Notes: generated by a model from the letters alone, not told the origin. Numbered from the stretch's first letter, positions 39,077-48,160 are shown. The stretch is 64,000 nt of DNA from CAYFVR01 sp046541515 (GCA_046541515.1 JBKHDD010000002.1:22750-86749), one strand, 5' to 3'. Numbers and translations: made by a program.

Positions 39077-39643
39077 TCATTCGTCCTCTTCGACAAGCAA
39101 ACTCCGAATACCGGAAACCAGCACCCCAAAACTATGGGAACGATTGCCCTCCAGGGAGAGACAAGGCCCAATCCGCCGGGAACCCAATATCTTTTGGTAG
39201 CGCCCCTTCGTCAGACGTTCCAGTTCTCGGGATGGACTCCGGAGCTGGTCCGGAGTCCGAAATTTCCGGCCGTTCTGTTTTCTGGCAATCCCTTTCAATT
39301 CCAGCCCTTTTTCCACCGCCGCGAAATCGCCCAAATAGAAGCTCTCCAGTTCCCTGCAGGCGATTCGAATCAAAACATTTGGGCTGCCGCCTTCCTTGCA
39401 TAAGTTCACCAAGCGCCTTTTGAGGATTTGACAATCCCCCGCGTCCTGGTCCCGAATCACCACGAATCGGCAATTCGGCCGCCTCCATGCGCGTAGCAGC
39501 CGGGGCAACCGCTTTTCCAGGTCTTGCTTGCCTTCGAAGGGCCGGTATTCGACGGGAATGCCTTCCGGCAACACACGTGGCAGCAATCCTTTGAGCATTT
39601 CCGCCGCTGAAGGCTCCTCCAGGAAAAACACCAGCGCCGTCAT
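39077..39643 (-). CDS. DUF4276 protein (TOPRIM-like), partner of AAA ATPase
   Basis: A 188-residue DUF4276-family protein. It starts MTALVFFLEEPSAAEMLKGL, has RFVVIRDQDAGDCQILKRRL and ACRELESFYLGDFAAVEKGL, with acidic positions (Glu in LEEPSA, Asp in RDQDAGD, Glu in RELESF) that could form a TOPRIM-like metal site. DUF4276 genes often follow an OLD-like ATPase gene, and such pairs resemble the split nuclease arm of OLD and PARIS defence systems. The ATG at 39643 overlaps the ATPase stop by four bases. Activity is not shown. Confidence 0.75.
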   Translation of the reverse strand: MTALVFFLEEPSAAEMLKGLLPRVLPEGIPVEYRPFEGKQDLEKRLPRLLRAWRRPNCRFVVIRDQDAGDCQILKRRLVNLCKEGGSPNVLIRIACRELESFYLGDFAAVEKGLELKGIARKQNGRKFRTPDQLRSPSRELERLTKGRYQKILGSRRIGPCLSLEGNRSHSFGVLVSGIRSLLVEEDE

Positions 39644-40833
39644 TGCGGATCGACATCCGGAAAAAATCCCTGCTTCCAAAGGTACCCCATCTGGTCGCCT
39701 TCCTCCATGAAAGCCACGATCTGGGGATCGTCGGCCGCCCGCCGGATTTGGGAAAAACCGTCTTTTTTGACCAGCCAGAAGACCTCGTCCACTTGGACAG
39801 CGTTCAGAAAGTCGGGGGAGTGCGTGGAAACGAGGACTTGGCCGCCCCGCCTTGCGTAGTATCGAAATTCTTCGGCAAGCTCCCAAAGTAGTTTGGGATA
39901 CAACTGGTTTTCGGGCTCTTCCACGCACAAAAGCGGATGAGGGGTTGGATCGTGAAGAAGGAGCAGGTAGGCAAACATTTTGATGGTCCCGTCGGAAACA
40001 TATTTGTCAATAAAAGGATCCTTGAACGAGCCGTCCTGGAATTTGAGCAACAATCGTCCATCTCTGGTTGGTTCCGGCTCAACCGAGCTGATTCCCGGGA
40101 TTCGGTCTTTCATCCGCTCCATGACGGTTCGAAAAACCTCTGGATGTTCCTGATACAATCGGTGAGCGACCAATTGCAGATTCTCCCCAGTTGGAGAGAG
40201 ATGTTCGGAATAGCCGGCGGCATCTTTGCTCCCGCGTGCCAGATTGATATGAAAATCGGAAACGTACCAGTTTTCGATCAATTGCCGGAATTCCTTGGCG
40301 GCCCTGAATTTTTGGAATTGGCCGAGACCTTTGACGGCGAGGATATCCGGGCGATCCAGTTCCTGGTATTCTTCGTTTAGTTTTTCTTTCGTTTTTGAGA
40401 AATCCTCTTCATTGACGACAGCGATTCCTTGGCCATTGCTGAAATCGAGGAAATGTTTTGGAGAGCCATAAGAGCCTCTTTTATATCTGAGAATTTCACG
40501 AGCAACTTGGGTTTTTCCATTATTGTCGGAAATTTCCAAATAATACGTTACCCGACGTTTTATCCCTCCGATTTCCGTGCGAAATTTCAATTCTATGCCA
40601 ATGTTTTCGTCCTCATGATTCCGGCTTACGAGTTCCCGGTATCCACCGCGGCTTTGTACTGCGGAACCCACCGTAAAAGTGAGACAATCCTTCAAAAATC
40701 CAAACACTTCAAAAAACGTGGATTTCCCCGAGCCGTTGGCCCCGACCAATACACTAAACCGGGGAATGTTTTTCATGGTAACATTTTGAAAAATTTTAAA
40801 ATTCCGAAGACGGATGGATTCGATCTCTCTCAT
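39640..40833 (-). CDS. AAA ATPase (OLD/RloC-like), partner of DUF4276
   Basis: A 397-residue ABC-type/AAA_15-21 ATPase. The N-terminus MREIESIRLRNFKIFQNVTM leads to Walker A VGANGSGKSTFFEVF (about 30-44). The C-terminal part has Walker B LLCVEEPENQLYPKLLWELA and the switch histidine QVLVSTHSPDFLNAV. This is the ATPase half of OLD-type nucleases without their TOPRIM domain, which is supplied by the next gene. RBS GGAAGAG precedes the ATG at 40833. Similar two-gene units are found in antiphage islands; the trigger is unknown. Confidence 0.85.
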   Translation of the reverse strand: MREIESIRLRNFKIFQNVTMKNIPRFSVLVGANGSGKSTFFEVFGFLKDCLTFTVGSAVQSRGGYRELVSRNHEDENIGIELKFRTEIGGIKRRVTYYLEISDNNGKTQVAREILRYKRGSYGSPKHFLDFSNGQGIAVVNEEDFSKTKEKLNEEYQELDRPDILAVKGLGQFQKFRAAKEFRQLIENWYVSDFHINLARGSKDAAGYSEHLSPTGENLQLVAHRLYQEHPEVFRTVMERMKDRIPGISSVEPEPTRDGRLLLKFQDGSFKDPFIDKYVSDGTIKMFAYLLLLHDPTPHPLLCVEEPENQLYPKLLWELAEEFRYYARRGGQVLVSTHSPDFLNAVQVDEVFWLVKKDGFSQIRRAADDPQIVAFMEEGDQMGYLWKQGFFPDVDPQ

Positions 40834-40908
40834 TGCTCTTCCATTCCTGGTTCGGGTGGGAAGCCGCCCGTTGCAACGTCCAAAGGAAACATGAACCTCG
40901 ATTTTCCA

Positions 40909-40936
40909 ATCATACCCATCATTTTTTCCCAACCAA
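40909..40936 (-). promoter_or_regulatory. Possible promoter of ATPase/DUF4276 pair
   Basis: On the minus strand TTGGTT and TATGAT are separated by 16 bases, about 75 bases before the ATPase start. The -10 is good and the -35 poor. Confidence 0.35.
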
Positions 40937-40940
40937 GGCA

Positions 40941-40975
40941 ATAAAAAAGCGATCCTTCCGGAGAAGGACCGCTTT
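40941..40975 (-). terminator. Intrinsic terminator after alaS
   Basis: On the minus strand AGCGGTCCTTC, a short loop, GAAGGATCGCT, then a T run. One wobble pair. It ends the alaS transcript before the ATPase promoter. Confidence 0.7.
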
Positions 40976-41024
40976 CACTTTCGAATCGGGCGGCGCGAGG
41001 GGATGGAGAGAACTGCGCTCTGGG

Positions 41025-43652
41025 TTACACAGCCCCCTCCACAATCGAATACACCTTCTCCAACGCCTCACCTAATTTTTCCGGCTTCGAGCCGCCGGCC
41101 TGGGCCATGTCCGGCCGGCCGCCGCCGCCGCCGCCCACCACCGCGGCGGCCTCTTTGACGATCTTTCCGGCGTGGAATTTGCCGGTCAGGTCCTTGGTGA
41201 CCACCACGATGAGCATGGCCTTGCCGTCGGCTTCGCTGCCCAGGGCCACGACGCCGGATTTCAGCCGGTCGCGGAACTGATCGGCGGCCTCGCGCAGGGC
41301 GTTGGCGCCGTCGGCGGAGACCTGCTTGGCCAGCACTTTCACGCCGTTGATCTCCCGCGCCTCGTCGTCCACGCCGGCGGCCGACATGGTGGCCATTTTG
41401 GTCTTCAGCGCCGCCACTTCCTTCTCCAACGCCCGCTGTTCGGAAATCGCACGTTCCACCCGTTCCACCAGGTTCTCCGGCCGCTCCTTCAGCTTGGCCG
41501 CCGCCTCCCGCAACAGCCGGTTGCGCTCCTGGGCCACCTTCACCGCGCCCGCGCCGGTGATGGCCTCGATGCGCCGGACCCCGGAAGCGACGCTGGATTC
41601 CGACAGCACCGTGAAATAGCCGATGTCGCCCGTCCGCTGAACATGGGTGCCGCCGCACAGTTCCTTGCTGAACGGGGCGAGGTTGATCACCCGCACCCGG
41701 TCCCCATATTTTTCTTCGAAAAGCGCCGTGGCCCCGGATTTAAACGCCTGTTCCGCGTCCATCTCCCGGATGTCCACCGCCACGTTCTCGCGGATGTGGG
41801 CGTTGGCTTCGGTTTCGATCCGCTCCAGCTCCTCGGGCGTCACCTGGGAAAAATGGGTGAAATCGAAGCGGAGCCGGTCGGGCGCCACCAGGGAGCCGGA
41901 CTGTTTCACGTGGTCGCCCAGCACCCGCCGCAACACCGCGTGGAGAATGTGGGTGGCCGTGTGGTTCCGGGCCGTGGCCGACCGCTTGTCGTCGGAGACG
42001 GTCAGCGTCACCGCGGCGCCGGCGGAAAGGGTCCCTTTGGTCACCGTGCCCTTGTGGATGATGAGGCCCGTGGGGTCTTTAATCGTGTCTTCCACGGCCA
42101 TCTCGAAGCCGTCGGCCCGGACCGTGCCCACGTCGCCCACCTGACCGCCGCTTTCGCCATAAAACGGCGTCCGGTCGGTCACCAGCTCCACCGCCTCGCC
42201 TTCGGAGACGGACTGGACCGCTTCTCCTTCCCGCACCATCAACCGGACCTCGGCTTCGCAGGAAAGGGTTCCGTAGCCCAGAAATTCCGGCTTGAAGCCT
42301 TCGCCGGAAAGGCTCCGGTAGGCTTCGCTCAGCCCCGAAAAGGCGACCACGCCCCGGGACTGCTCCCGTTGCCGCTCCATGTTTTCGTTGAACCCGGCCA
42401 TGTCCAGGGCCAGCCCCCGGTCCCGAACCACGTCCTGCACGATGTCCACCGGAAAGCCGAAGGTGTCGTACAGCTTGAAGATCACGTCGCCGGGGACCGT
42501 TTTCTCGCCCTTGACGTCCATCTCCGAAAGCGTCTCGGTGAGCAGGATCAGCCCCTTGTCCAGCGTCTCGGAGAAGCGCACTTCTTCGTTCCGGATCACC
42601 TTGGTGATGAAGCTGCCGGCCTCGCCCAGCTCCGGATAGGCCGGCCGCATGATGTCGAAAACCGCGGCGGCGGTCTCGTGGAGAAAAGGATCGGTCAGGC
42701 CGATGTTCCGGCCGTAGCGGATGGCCCGCCGCATGATCCGGCGCAACACGTAGCCCCGCCCTTCGTTGGCCGGCAACACCCCGTCGCCGATGAGGAAGGC
42801 GGCGGCCCGGCTGTGGTCGGCGATCACCTTCATGGCCACTTCGGCCTCGTGGCTTTCCCCCATGCTCCGGCCGGAGAGGGTCTCGGCTTTTTCCATGATG
42901 GGGCGGAGCAGGTCGGTATCGAAATTGGTGGAGACGTTCTGGAGCACGCTGACCATCCGCTCCAGCCCCATGCCGGTGTCGATGGAGGGGCGGGGCAGCG
43001 GCGTCATCTCGCCGGATTCGTCCCGGTTGAACTGCATGAACACCAGGTTCCAGATCTCCAGAAACCGGTCGCACTCGCAACCCAGCTTGCAGTCGGGGCC
43101 GCAGGCCAGGTGTTCGCCCCGGTCCAGGTGGATTTCCGAGCAGGGGCCGCAGGGGCCGGTGTCGCCCATGGCCCAGAAATTGTCCTTCTCGCCAAACCGG
43201 TAGATTCGATCCTCGGGCACGCCCACCTGCTTTTGCCAGATTTCCCCCGCCTCGTCGTCGTCCTGGTAGATGGAAACCAGCAGCTTGTCCTCGGGCAGGC
43301 CGTAGCCGTTGGTCAGCAGGTCCCAGGCGAATTCCACCGCCTTTTCCTTGAAATAGTCCCCGAAGGAGAAGTTGCCCAGCATTTCGAAGAAGGTGTGGTG
43401 GCGGGCGGTGTGGCCGACGTTTTCCAGGTCGTTGTGCTTGCCCCCGGCCCGGACGCATTTCTGGGAGGTGGTGGCCCGGTTGTAGGGCCGCTTTTCCTCG
43501 CCCAGAAAGACTCGTTTGAACTGAACCATGCCGGCGTTGGTGAACAGCAGCGTCGGGTCGTCGGCGGGAACCAGCGAAGAGCTGCGCACGATCTGGTGAT
43601 TGTGTTTTTGAAAATAATCAAGAAAACGCTGGCGGATTTCGTTGCCGGTCAT
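41025..43652 (-). CDS. alaS: Alanyl-tRNA synthetase
   Basis: Class II synthetase of 875 residues. The aminoacylation core has TSQKCVRAGGKHNDLENVGH and HHTFFEMLGNFSFGDYF. The editing domain has TATHILHAVLRRVLGDHVKQ (HxxxH) and CGGTHVQRTGDIGYFTVLSE. The C-terminal part has a coiled coil and the glycine-rich DHHA1 segment VVGGGGGGRPDMAQAG. A Cys set CGPDCKLGCEC lies in an insertion near 190. The start at 43652 follows GGAGAG. It lies directly after recA in the same direction, an order seen in many deltaproteobacteria. Confidence 0.97.
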   Translation of the reverse strand: MTGNEIRQRFLDYFQKHNHQIVRSSSLVPADDPTLLFTNAGMVQFKRVFLGEEKRPYNRATTSQKCVRAGGKHNDLENVGHTARHHTFFEMLGNFSFGDYFKEKAVEFAWDLLTNGYGLPEDKLLVSIYQDDDEAGEIWQKQVGVPEDRIYRFGEKDNFWAMGDTGPCGPCSEIHLDRGEHLACGPDCKLGCECDRFLEIWNLVFMQFNRDESGEMTPLPRPSIDTGMGLERMVSVLQNVSTNFDTDLLRPIMEKAETLSGRSMGESHEAEVAMKVIADHSRAAAFLIGDGVLPANEGRGYVLRRIMRRAIRYGRNIGLTDPFLHETAAAVFDIMRPAYPELGEAGSFITKVIRNEEVRFSETLDKGLILLTETLSEMDVKGEKTVPGDVIFKLYDTFGFPVDIVQDVVRDRGLALDMAGFNENMERQREQSRGVVAFSGLSEAYRSLSGEGFKPEFLGYGTLSCEAEVRLMVREGEAVQSVSEGEAVELVTDRTPFYGESGGQVGDVGTVRADGFEMAVEDTIKDPTGLIIHKGTVTKGTLSAGAAVTLTVSDDKRSATARNHTATHILHAVLRRVLGDHVKQSGSLVAPDRLRFDFTHFSQVTPEELERIETEANAHIRENVAVDIREMDAEQAFKSGATALFEEKYGDRVRVINLAPFSKELCGGTHVQRTGDIGYFTVLSESSVASGVRRIEAITGAGAVKVAQERNRLLREAAAKLKERPENLVERVERAISEQRALEKEVAALKTKMATMSAAGVDDEAREINGVKVLAKQVSADGANALREAADQFRDRLKSGVVALGSEADGKAMLIVVVTKDLTGKFHAGKIVKEAAAVVGGGGGGRPDMAQAGGSKPEKLGEALEKVYSIVEGAV

Positions 43653-43732
43653 GGCGCTCTCCGTCGGTTGGGAAAATGGGTTATGGCGGCGACCCGGATC
43701 GAAATCGGATCGAAATCGGATCGAATATCGGG

Positions 43733-44788
43733 CTAATCGGCTTCTTCCGGCGCTTCGGTTTCGGCGGCCGGTTCGGCGGTATCGTCTCGCTTGGGCGAAA
43801 GCTTCATGGCTTCCCGCACCCGGGCCATCAGGTCGTCGGCCAGCTCGGGGTTTTCGTCCAGATAGCGCTTGACGTTTTCCCGGCCCTGGCCGATGCGTTC
43901 GCCTTCGAAAGAATACCAGGAACCGCTTTTTTCCACCAGACCGTGCTCCACGGCCATGTCCAGCAGGTCGCCGGTGCGGGAGATGCCGCTGCCGTAGGTG
44001 ATGTCGAACTCGGCGTCCTTGAAGGGCGGGGCCATCTTGTTTTTGACCACCTTCACCTTGGTCCGGTTGCCCACCACGTCCTGGCCGTCCTTGATGGCGC
44101 CGGTGCGCCGGATGTCCAGCCGAATCGAGGCGTAGAACTTGAGGGCGTTTCCGCCCGTGGTGGTTTCGGGATTGCCGAAGACCACGCCGATCTTCATCCG
44201 GATCTGGTTGATGAAAATCAGGCTCGTGTTGGTTTTCCCGATGGTGCCGGTCAGCTTTCGCAGGGCCTGGGACATGAGCCGGGCCTGGAGGCCCATGTGG
44301 GCGTCGCCCATCTCGCCCTCGATTTCGGCCCGGGGCACCAGGGCCGCCACCGAGTCGATGACCAGCACGTCCACGGCGCCGGAGCGCACCAGCATGTCGG
44401 CGATCTCCAGGGCCTGCTCGCCGGTGTCGGGCTGGGAGACCAGCAGGTCGTCGGTGTTGACGCCCAGCCGGCGGGCGTAGGTGGTGTCCAGGGCGTGCTC
44501 CGCGTCCACGAAGGCGGCGATGCCCCCCTGTCGCTGGGCCTCGGCCACGGCGTGCAGGGCCAGGGTCGTCTTCCCGGAGGATTCCGGGCCGAAAATTTCG
44601 ATGACCCGGCCCCGGGGATAGCCGCCGATGCCCAGGGCCCGGTCCAGGGCCAGGGAGCCGGTGGGAATCACCGGCACGTCCACCACCTGCCGGCTGCCCA
44701 GCTTCATGATGGAGCCCTTGCCGAACTGGCGTTCGATCTGGGAAATGGCCGAATCGACGGCTTTTTGCTTGTCCGCGGATATGCTCAT
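43733..44788 (-). CDS. recA: Recombinase RecA
   Basis: Central homologous-recombination and SOS protein of 351 residues. Walker A GPESSGKTT follows IEIFGPESSGKTTLALHAVA; Walker B is LVIDSVAALVPRAEIEGEMG; loop 2 reads FGNPETTTGGNALKFYASIR. The C-terminal tail is acidic (AEPAAETEAPEEAD) as usual. The ATG at 44788 follows AGGAGACCGAC. No classical LexA box was seen upstream; instead there are seven 12-bp repeats. It is followed by alaS. Confidence 0.98.
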   Translation of the reverse strand: MSISADKQKAVDSAISQIERQFGKGSIMKLGSRQVVDVPVIPTGSLALDRALGIGGYPRGRVIEIFGPESSGKTTLALHAVAEAQRQGGIAAFVDAEHALDTTYARRLGVNTDDLLVSQPDTGEQALEIADMLVRSGAVDVLVIDSVAALVPRAEIEGEMGDAHMGLQARLMSQALRKLTGTIGKTNTSLIFINQIRMKIGVVFGNPETTTGGNALKFYASIRLDIRRTGAIKDGQDVVGNRTKVKVVKNKMAPPFKDAEFDITYGSGISRTGDLLDMAVEHGLVEKSGSWYSFEGERIGQGRENVKRYLDENPELADDLMARVREAMKLSPKRDDTAEPAAETEAPEEAD

Positions 44789-44822
44789 GTCGGTCTCCTG
44801 AAAAATTTCGATTTGGTCCATC

Positions 44823-44906
44823 GCATGTCGGGGCGAATTTTTGGGCGAATGTCTGGACGAATGTCGGGCCAAATTTCCCGGCCAATTCTCGGACGAAGGT
44901 TGGGGC
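44823..44906. repeat. Seven 12-bp tandem repeats upstream of recA
   Basis: Seven consecutive 12-mers of approximate consensus GAATGTCGGGGC fill 44823-44906, for example GAATGTCTGGAC at 44847 and GAATGTCGGGCC at 44859. They start about 35 bases before the recA ATG (on the minus strand), in the leader or promoter. Copies differ by one to six bases. Confidence 0.7.
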
Positions 44907-44978
44907 AAGCGTTCGCCGGAGCCTCCGGGGGCGCCCCGCGCGGGTTTCAGGGGGAGTCGCCCGCTTCGGACCGTTCGA

Positions 44979-45557
44979 TCAGCCGCCGAGAGGCGCCCGG
45001 CGGAGCGGCGTGTAGACGGCCCCGTTCGGCTTTGGATCGCTTTGGAACAACACCAGCTCCCCGGCGGAGAAGGACGGCGAGGTCAGCGCGTTGAGAGATT
45101 CCATGGCGGACACCAGCCGTTCCGGCTCCACCCGGCGGCGTTCCCGGACCCGCGCCAAGGTCAAGTGGGCGGTAAATCGGCGCGGTTCCCGAGGATAGCC
45201 CATCGTTTCCAGCGCTTCCGCCACCCGTCCCCGAAAAGAAATCAGCTCGGCCGTCTCGCCCGCCAGCCCGGCCCAGACGACCCGGGCCTTCCGGACCGCG
45301 GGAAACGCGCCGATGCCGCGCGCCGTCAAAGAGAGGGGCGCCGCTTCGGCCGCCGCCTCGGCCATGGCGCCGGCGATTGCGTCCACCGCCGAAGGGTCCA
45401 CGTCGCCCAAAAACCGAAGAGTCAGGTGGATGTTTTCCGGCCGGACGAACCGAAGATCGTCCAGTCCCGCGTCCCGGAGAGATTTCTGGAGGATGCGCAA
45501 GTGGGCGATCACCGGTTCGGGAAGGGAAAAGGCGATGAAGGCGCGGATCGGCTTCAT
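44979..45557 (-). CDS. thpR: RNA 2',3'-cyclic phosphodiesterase
   Basis: A 192-residue enzyme of the LigT/2H phosphoesterase family that opens 2',3'-cyclic phosphates on RNA ends. The two HxTx motifs are intact: HLTLRFLGDV (about residue 44) and HLTLARVRER (about residue 131). N-terminal MKPIRAFIAFSLPEPVIAHL is also typical. It lies upstream of recA on the same strand with 190 bases between. Its in vivo substrate is not known for most bacteria. Confidence 0.9.
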   Translation of the reverse strand: MKPIRAFIAFSLPEPVIAHLRILQKSLRDAGLDDLRFVRPENIHLTLRFLGDVDPSAVDAIAGAMAEAAAEAAPLSLTARGIGAFPAVRKARVVWAGLAGETAELISFRGRVAEALETMGYPREPRRFTAHLTLARVRERRRVEPERLVSAMESLNALTSPSFSAGELVLFQSDPKPNGAVYTPLRRAPLGG

Positions 45558-45579
45558 GGCGGAAATCGGCGGGCCGGTT

Positions 45580-46743
45580 TCAGGCGGGGAGGGTGAACGC
45601 CGGCCGGCTCAGTTCAAACTCCCCCGCGGCGATCCATCGCTTCAGGATGTCGGCGATCTCCCGGGCCTTGACCATGCTGGACAGCGGCACCGTGGGGATG
45701 GCTTGTCCCTCGACGGTGATTTCCCCCGACTTGAGTTCCGCGTAGCTGACCTGGGCGTAGCTTTTGCCCGCGCCCTGGCCGTATTCCTTGCCGTAGTCCA
45801 CCACCTGGGTAAAAAGTTGGTCGTCGGAGACTCCGGTGTACCGGGCCATGTCGGCGTCCAGAATGGGAATGGGAATCCCCAGCCCCACCGCGAGGGAACA
45901 ACCGTAACCCTGGTAGCTGACGCCCCGCAGCCATTCCGCCTTCATCTCCCGCAGGTCGCCCATGACGGCCAGGGTGCCGGCCGGCGCGACCGGGACGCCG
46001 CCCGGCGTCCGCTCCGCCGACGGGTTGTGCTGGGTCCCGTGCCAGACCACGTACCCCACGCCGCCGCCCAGGAAAATCCGGGCGCCCAGACCGATGGTCC
46101 GGTAATGCGGATCGTTGAAAAGCGGGCTCAGTTCCCCGGCGGAGCAGTAGTTGGCGTTGGCCATCTTGGGCTTCAGCGCGCCCATGTAGGTGTAGACGGT
46201 TTTTTTGGTCCGGTTGACCGCGCAGTTGTAGTTCTGGTAGCCGTTGCGGGGGTTGCACAGAACCGCGTAGGGCAGGTCGGCCAGGGTGATCCGCTTTTCC
46301 ATCCGATGATTGGGATAGCAAGCCGTGCCGTAGGCGGTTGCTCGAAGTTGCACTTTTTTGCCCGCCACCAGGTCTTCGATGACGTGGCCGCCGCCATAGT
46401 TGAATTCCCCCGGCGGAATCCGGTTCAGCGGATCGTTTTCCGCGGGCTCGGTGGCGCCGATGTAGCAGTCCACCGCCGCGAGCCCGGCGTAGGCGGGCAC
46501 GTCGTTGAACCAGACCTTGGCCGCCTTGATGGTGGGCTTGGTCTGCCCGAAATTCAGAAACGCGCCGGAAGAGCACATGGGCGCGAAGGTTCCGGTGGTG
46601 ACCACGTCCACCTGCCGAGCCGCTTCCTCCGGACCGTTGTCCCGGACCACGTCGATCATTTCCTCGGCGGTGAGCACCACGGCTTTGCCGGCGCGAATGC
46701 GTTCGTTGATTTGCCGATAGGTTTTCTGGATGGGTTGGCTCAT
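45580..46743 (-). CDS. DUF39 homocysteine biosynthesis protein
   Basis: A 387-residue member of the DUF39 family, shown in methanogens to be needed for making homocysteine from aspartate semialdehyde and sulfide. Conserved Cys-containing segments are APMCSSGAFLNFGQTKPTIK, YGTACYPNHRMEKRITLADL, ANYCSAGELSPLFNDPHY and GARIFLGGGVGYVVWHGTQH. The archaeal form carries C-terminal CBS domains, which are absent here. The usual NIL/ferredoxin partner gene is not adjacent, so it must be elsewhere if used. The ATG at 46743 follows a short AT-rich leader. Confidence 0.88.
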   Translation of the reverse strand: MSQPIQKTYRQINERIRAGKAVVLTAEEMIDVVRDNGPEEAARQVDVVTTGTFAPMCSSGAFLNFGQTKPTIKAAKVWFNDVPAYAGLAAVDCYIGATEPAENDPLNRIPPGEFNYGGGHVIEDLVAGKKVQLRATAYGTACYPNHRMEKRITLADLPYAVLCNPRNGYQNYNCAVNRTKKTVYTYMGALKPKMANANYCSAGELSPLFNDPHYRTIGLGARIFLGGGVGYVVWHGTQHNPSAERTPGGVPVAPAGTLAVMGDLREMKAEWLRGVSYQGYGCSLAVGLGIPIPILDADMARYTGVSDDQLFTQVVDYGKEYGQGAGKSYAQVSYAELKSGEITVEGQAIPTVPLSSMVKAREIADILKRWIAAGEFELSRPAFTLPA

Positions 46744-46777
46744 TGAATTTTCGCGTGAAGGTTGAAAACGGACCGGA

Positions 46778-48160
46778 TCAGGAGCGGGGGGAAAAGGCCT
46801 TGATTTTTCGAAGAATGTTGTCCTCGATCCAGTGGGAATCCCACCATTCCACCGGGGTGACGAAGGTGGAATGGATCATCATCCCGAAGTGGAGGTGATC
46901 GCCGCCGGCCATGCCGGTGGCGCCGGTGTTGCCGATCACGTCGCCCTTTTCCACCATCTGCCCCGGTTCCGCTTGAATTCGGCTGAGGTGGGAATAAAGA
47001 CTGAATATCCCCATTCCGTGATCGATCATGATCGTGCCGCCATAGATTCCCACGTCTTCCGCCAGCGCCACGCGGCCGCTGTTGGCCGCCGCCACGGGGG
47101 CCTGGGCAACGGAGGCCAGGTCGATGCCCATGTGAAACTGTTCGTCGATGACATCGCCGTTGTAGAAATAGTTGCGGTGGTCGGCGAAGCCGGCTCGCTG
47201 GGCGGAATTGGCCAGCCGGAGAAACGCGCCCGACCAGTGTTTCCGGGAATCGCTGGTCTGGGCGACCGCCCGCAACTTCTCGCCATCCAGTTGCCGCAAT
47301 GCCCGGTTTACCACCAAAAAGCGCTCGACCGGGTCGGCGGGGACCGGTTCGTCCAGGTCTTCCAGGTCGTCATGGAATTCCGGCAGTTTCCGCTGCAGAA
47401 AGCCGTCGCTGATCCGAAGGTCGTCGGTCGGAAAGGTCTTTGGGCGTATGTAATGGGCAAATCCGGCCCGGCTGACGTTTCCCGCCGGGTCCGAGGCCTC
47501 CACGTGCATGGGGGTGCCGCGTCCCTGGCGGAAGTTCAATGCGAAATAGGCCAGGAATGTGGGCGTCGGCCGCCGGCCCAAAACGGTTTCGGCGGGATAT
47601 CCAGGGTAAAAATCCTCCCCCACCCGCACGCCGGTCGCTGCGCCGGGTTCCGACACCTCGTAAATGACCAGTCCGGCTCCGCCTTGGTTGATGTTGTGCT
47701 GTTGGGTCAGCACCGAAATCCGGGGCGGCCGGGTGTCGATCTGGATGGTTTTTTCCAGGGTCGCGGCGTTGCCCTGCCACCAGCCTCGCCAGGCGTAATC
47801 CCGGGCCGTCAGCCGGAGGACCGCCTCGCCGTCGGAAAGTCCCAGGGCCTTGGGATCGATGGTGGCGGAAACGGTTTCTTGGCGGGTTTCGCCGCCGCCG
47901 AAAACATGTTTGGCGGGAAATTCCCGTTCGGTCAGCACCTTTTCCTCGCCCTGGGCGGTCAGGGTAATCCGCACGCGCCGCAGCCCGCTGTCCGAATCGG
48001 AAACGTCGAAAACCACCTCTTTGGGTTCCCCCAGGGCTTCCGGCATGGATCGGATTTCCGCCTGGGGCGGGGCGCCTTCCATCCGAAAAAAACCAAAAAC
48101 GCCGCCGCCGACCAGGGCGACGCCGATCACAATCAGCAGGAGCTTGGGAAGCGCTTTCAT
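46778..48160 (-). CDS. M23-family peptidase (LytM-type, membrane-anchored)
   Basis: A 460-residue envelope protein. An N-terminal helix (LLLIVIGVALVGGGVFGFF) anchors it or serves as an uncleaved signal. Long beta-rich, immunoglobulin-like domains follow to about 300. The C-terminal LytM domain has FHMGIDLASV (HxxxD) and GDHLHFGMMIHS (HxH), so all zinc ligands are present. It could cut peptidoglycan cross-links. The start at 48160 is preceded by GAGG. It is divergent from kdsA across 125 bases. Confidence 0.88.
   Translation of the reverse strand: MKALPKLLLIVIGVALVGGGVFGFFRMEGAPPQAEIRSMPEALGEPKEVVFDVSDSDSGLRRVRITLTAQGEEKVLTEREFPAKHVFGGGETRQETVSATIDPKALGLSDGEAVLRLTARDYAWRGWWQGNAATLEKTIQIDTRPPRISVLTQQHNINQGGAGLVIYEVSEPGAATGVRVGEDFYPGYPAETVLGRRPTPTFLAYFALNFRQGRGTPMHVEASDPAGNVSRAGFAHYIRPKTFPTDDLRISDGFLQRKLPEFHDDLEDLDEPVPADPVERFLVVNRALRQLDGEKLRAVAQTSDSRKHWSGAFLRLANSAQRAGFADHRNYFYNGDVIDEQFHMGIDLASVAQAPVAAANSGRVALAEDVGIYGGTIMIDHGMGIFSLYSHLSRIQAEPGQMVEKGDVIGNTGATGMAGGDHLHFGMMIHSTFVTPVEWWDSHWIEDNILRKIKAFSPRS

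Noticed and set aside
41025..44885. A single very long minus-strand frame joining alaS to sequence across recA
   Set aside because: The part upstream of 43652 is the out-of-frame shadow of recA. Codon use and motifs show two separate genes.
44789..44978. LexA/SOS box ahead of recA
   Set aside because: No convincing inverted box was found. The only regular structure is the 12-bp repeat array.
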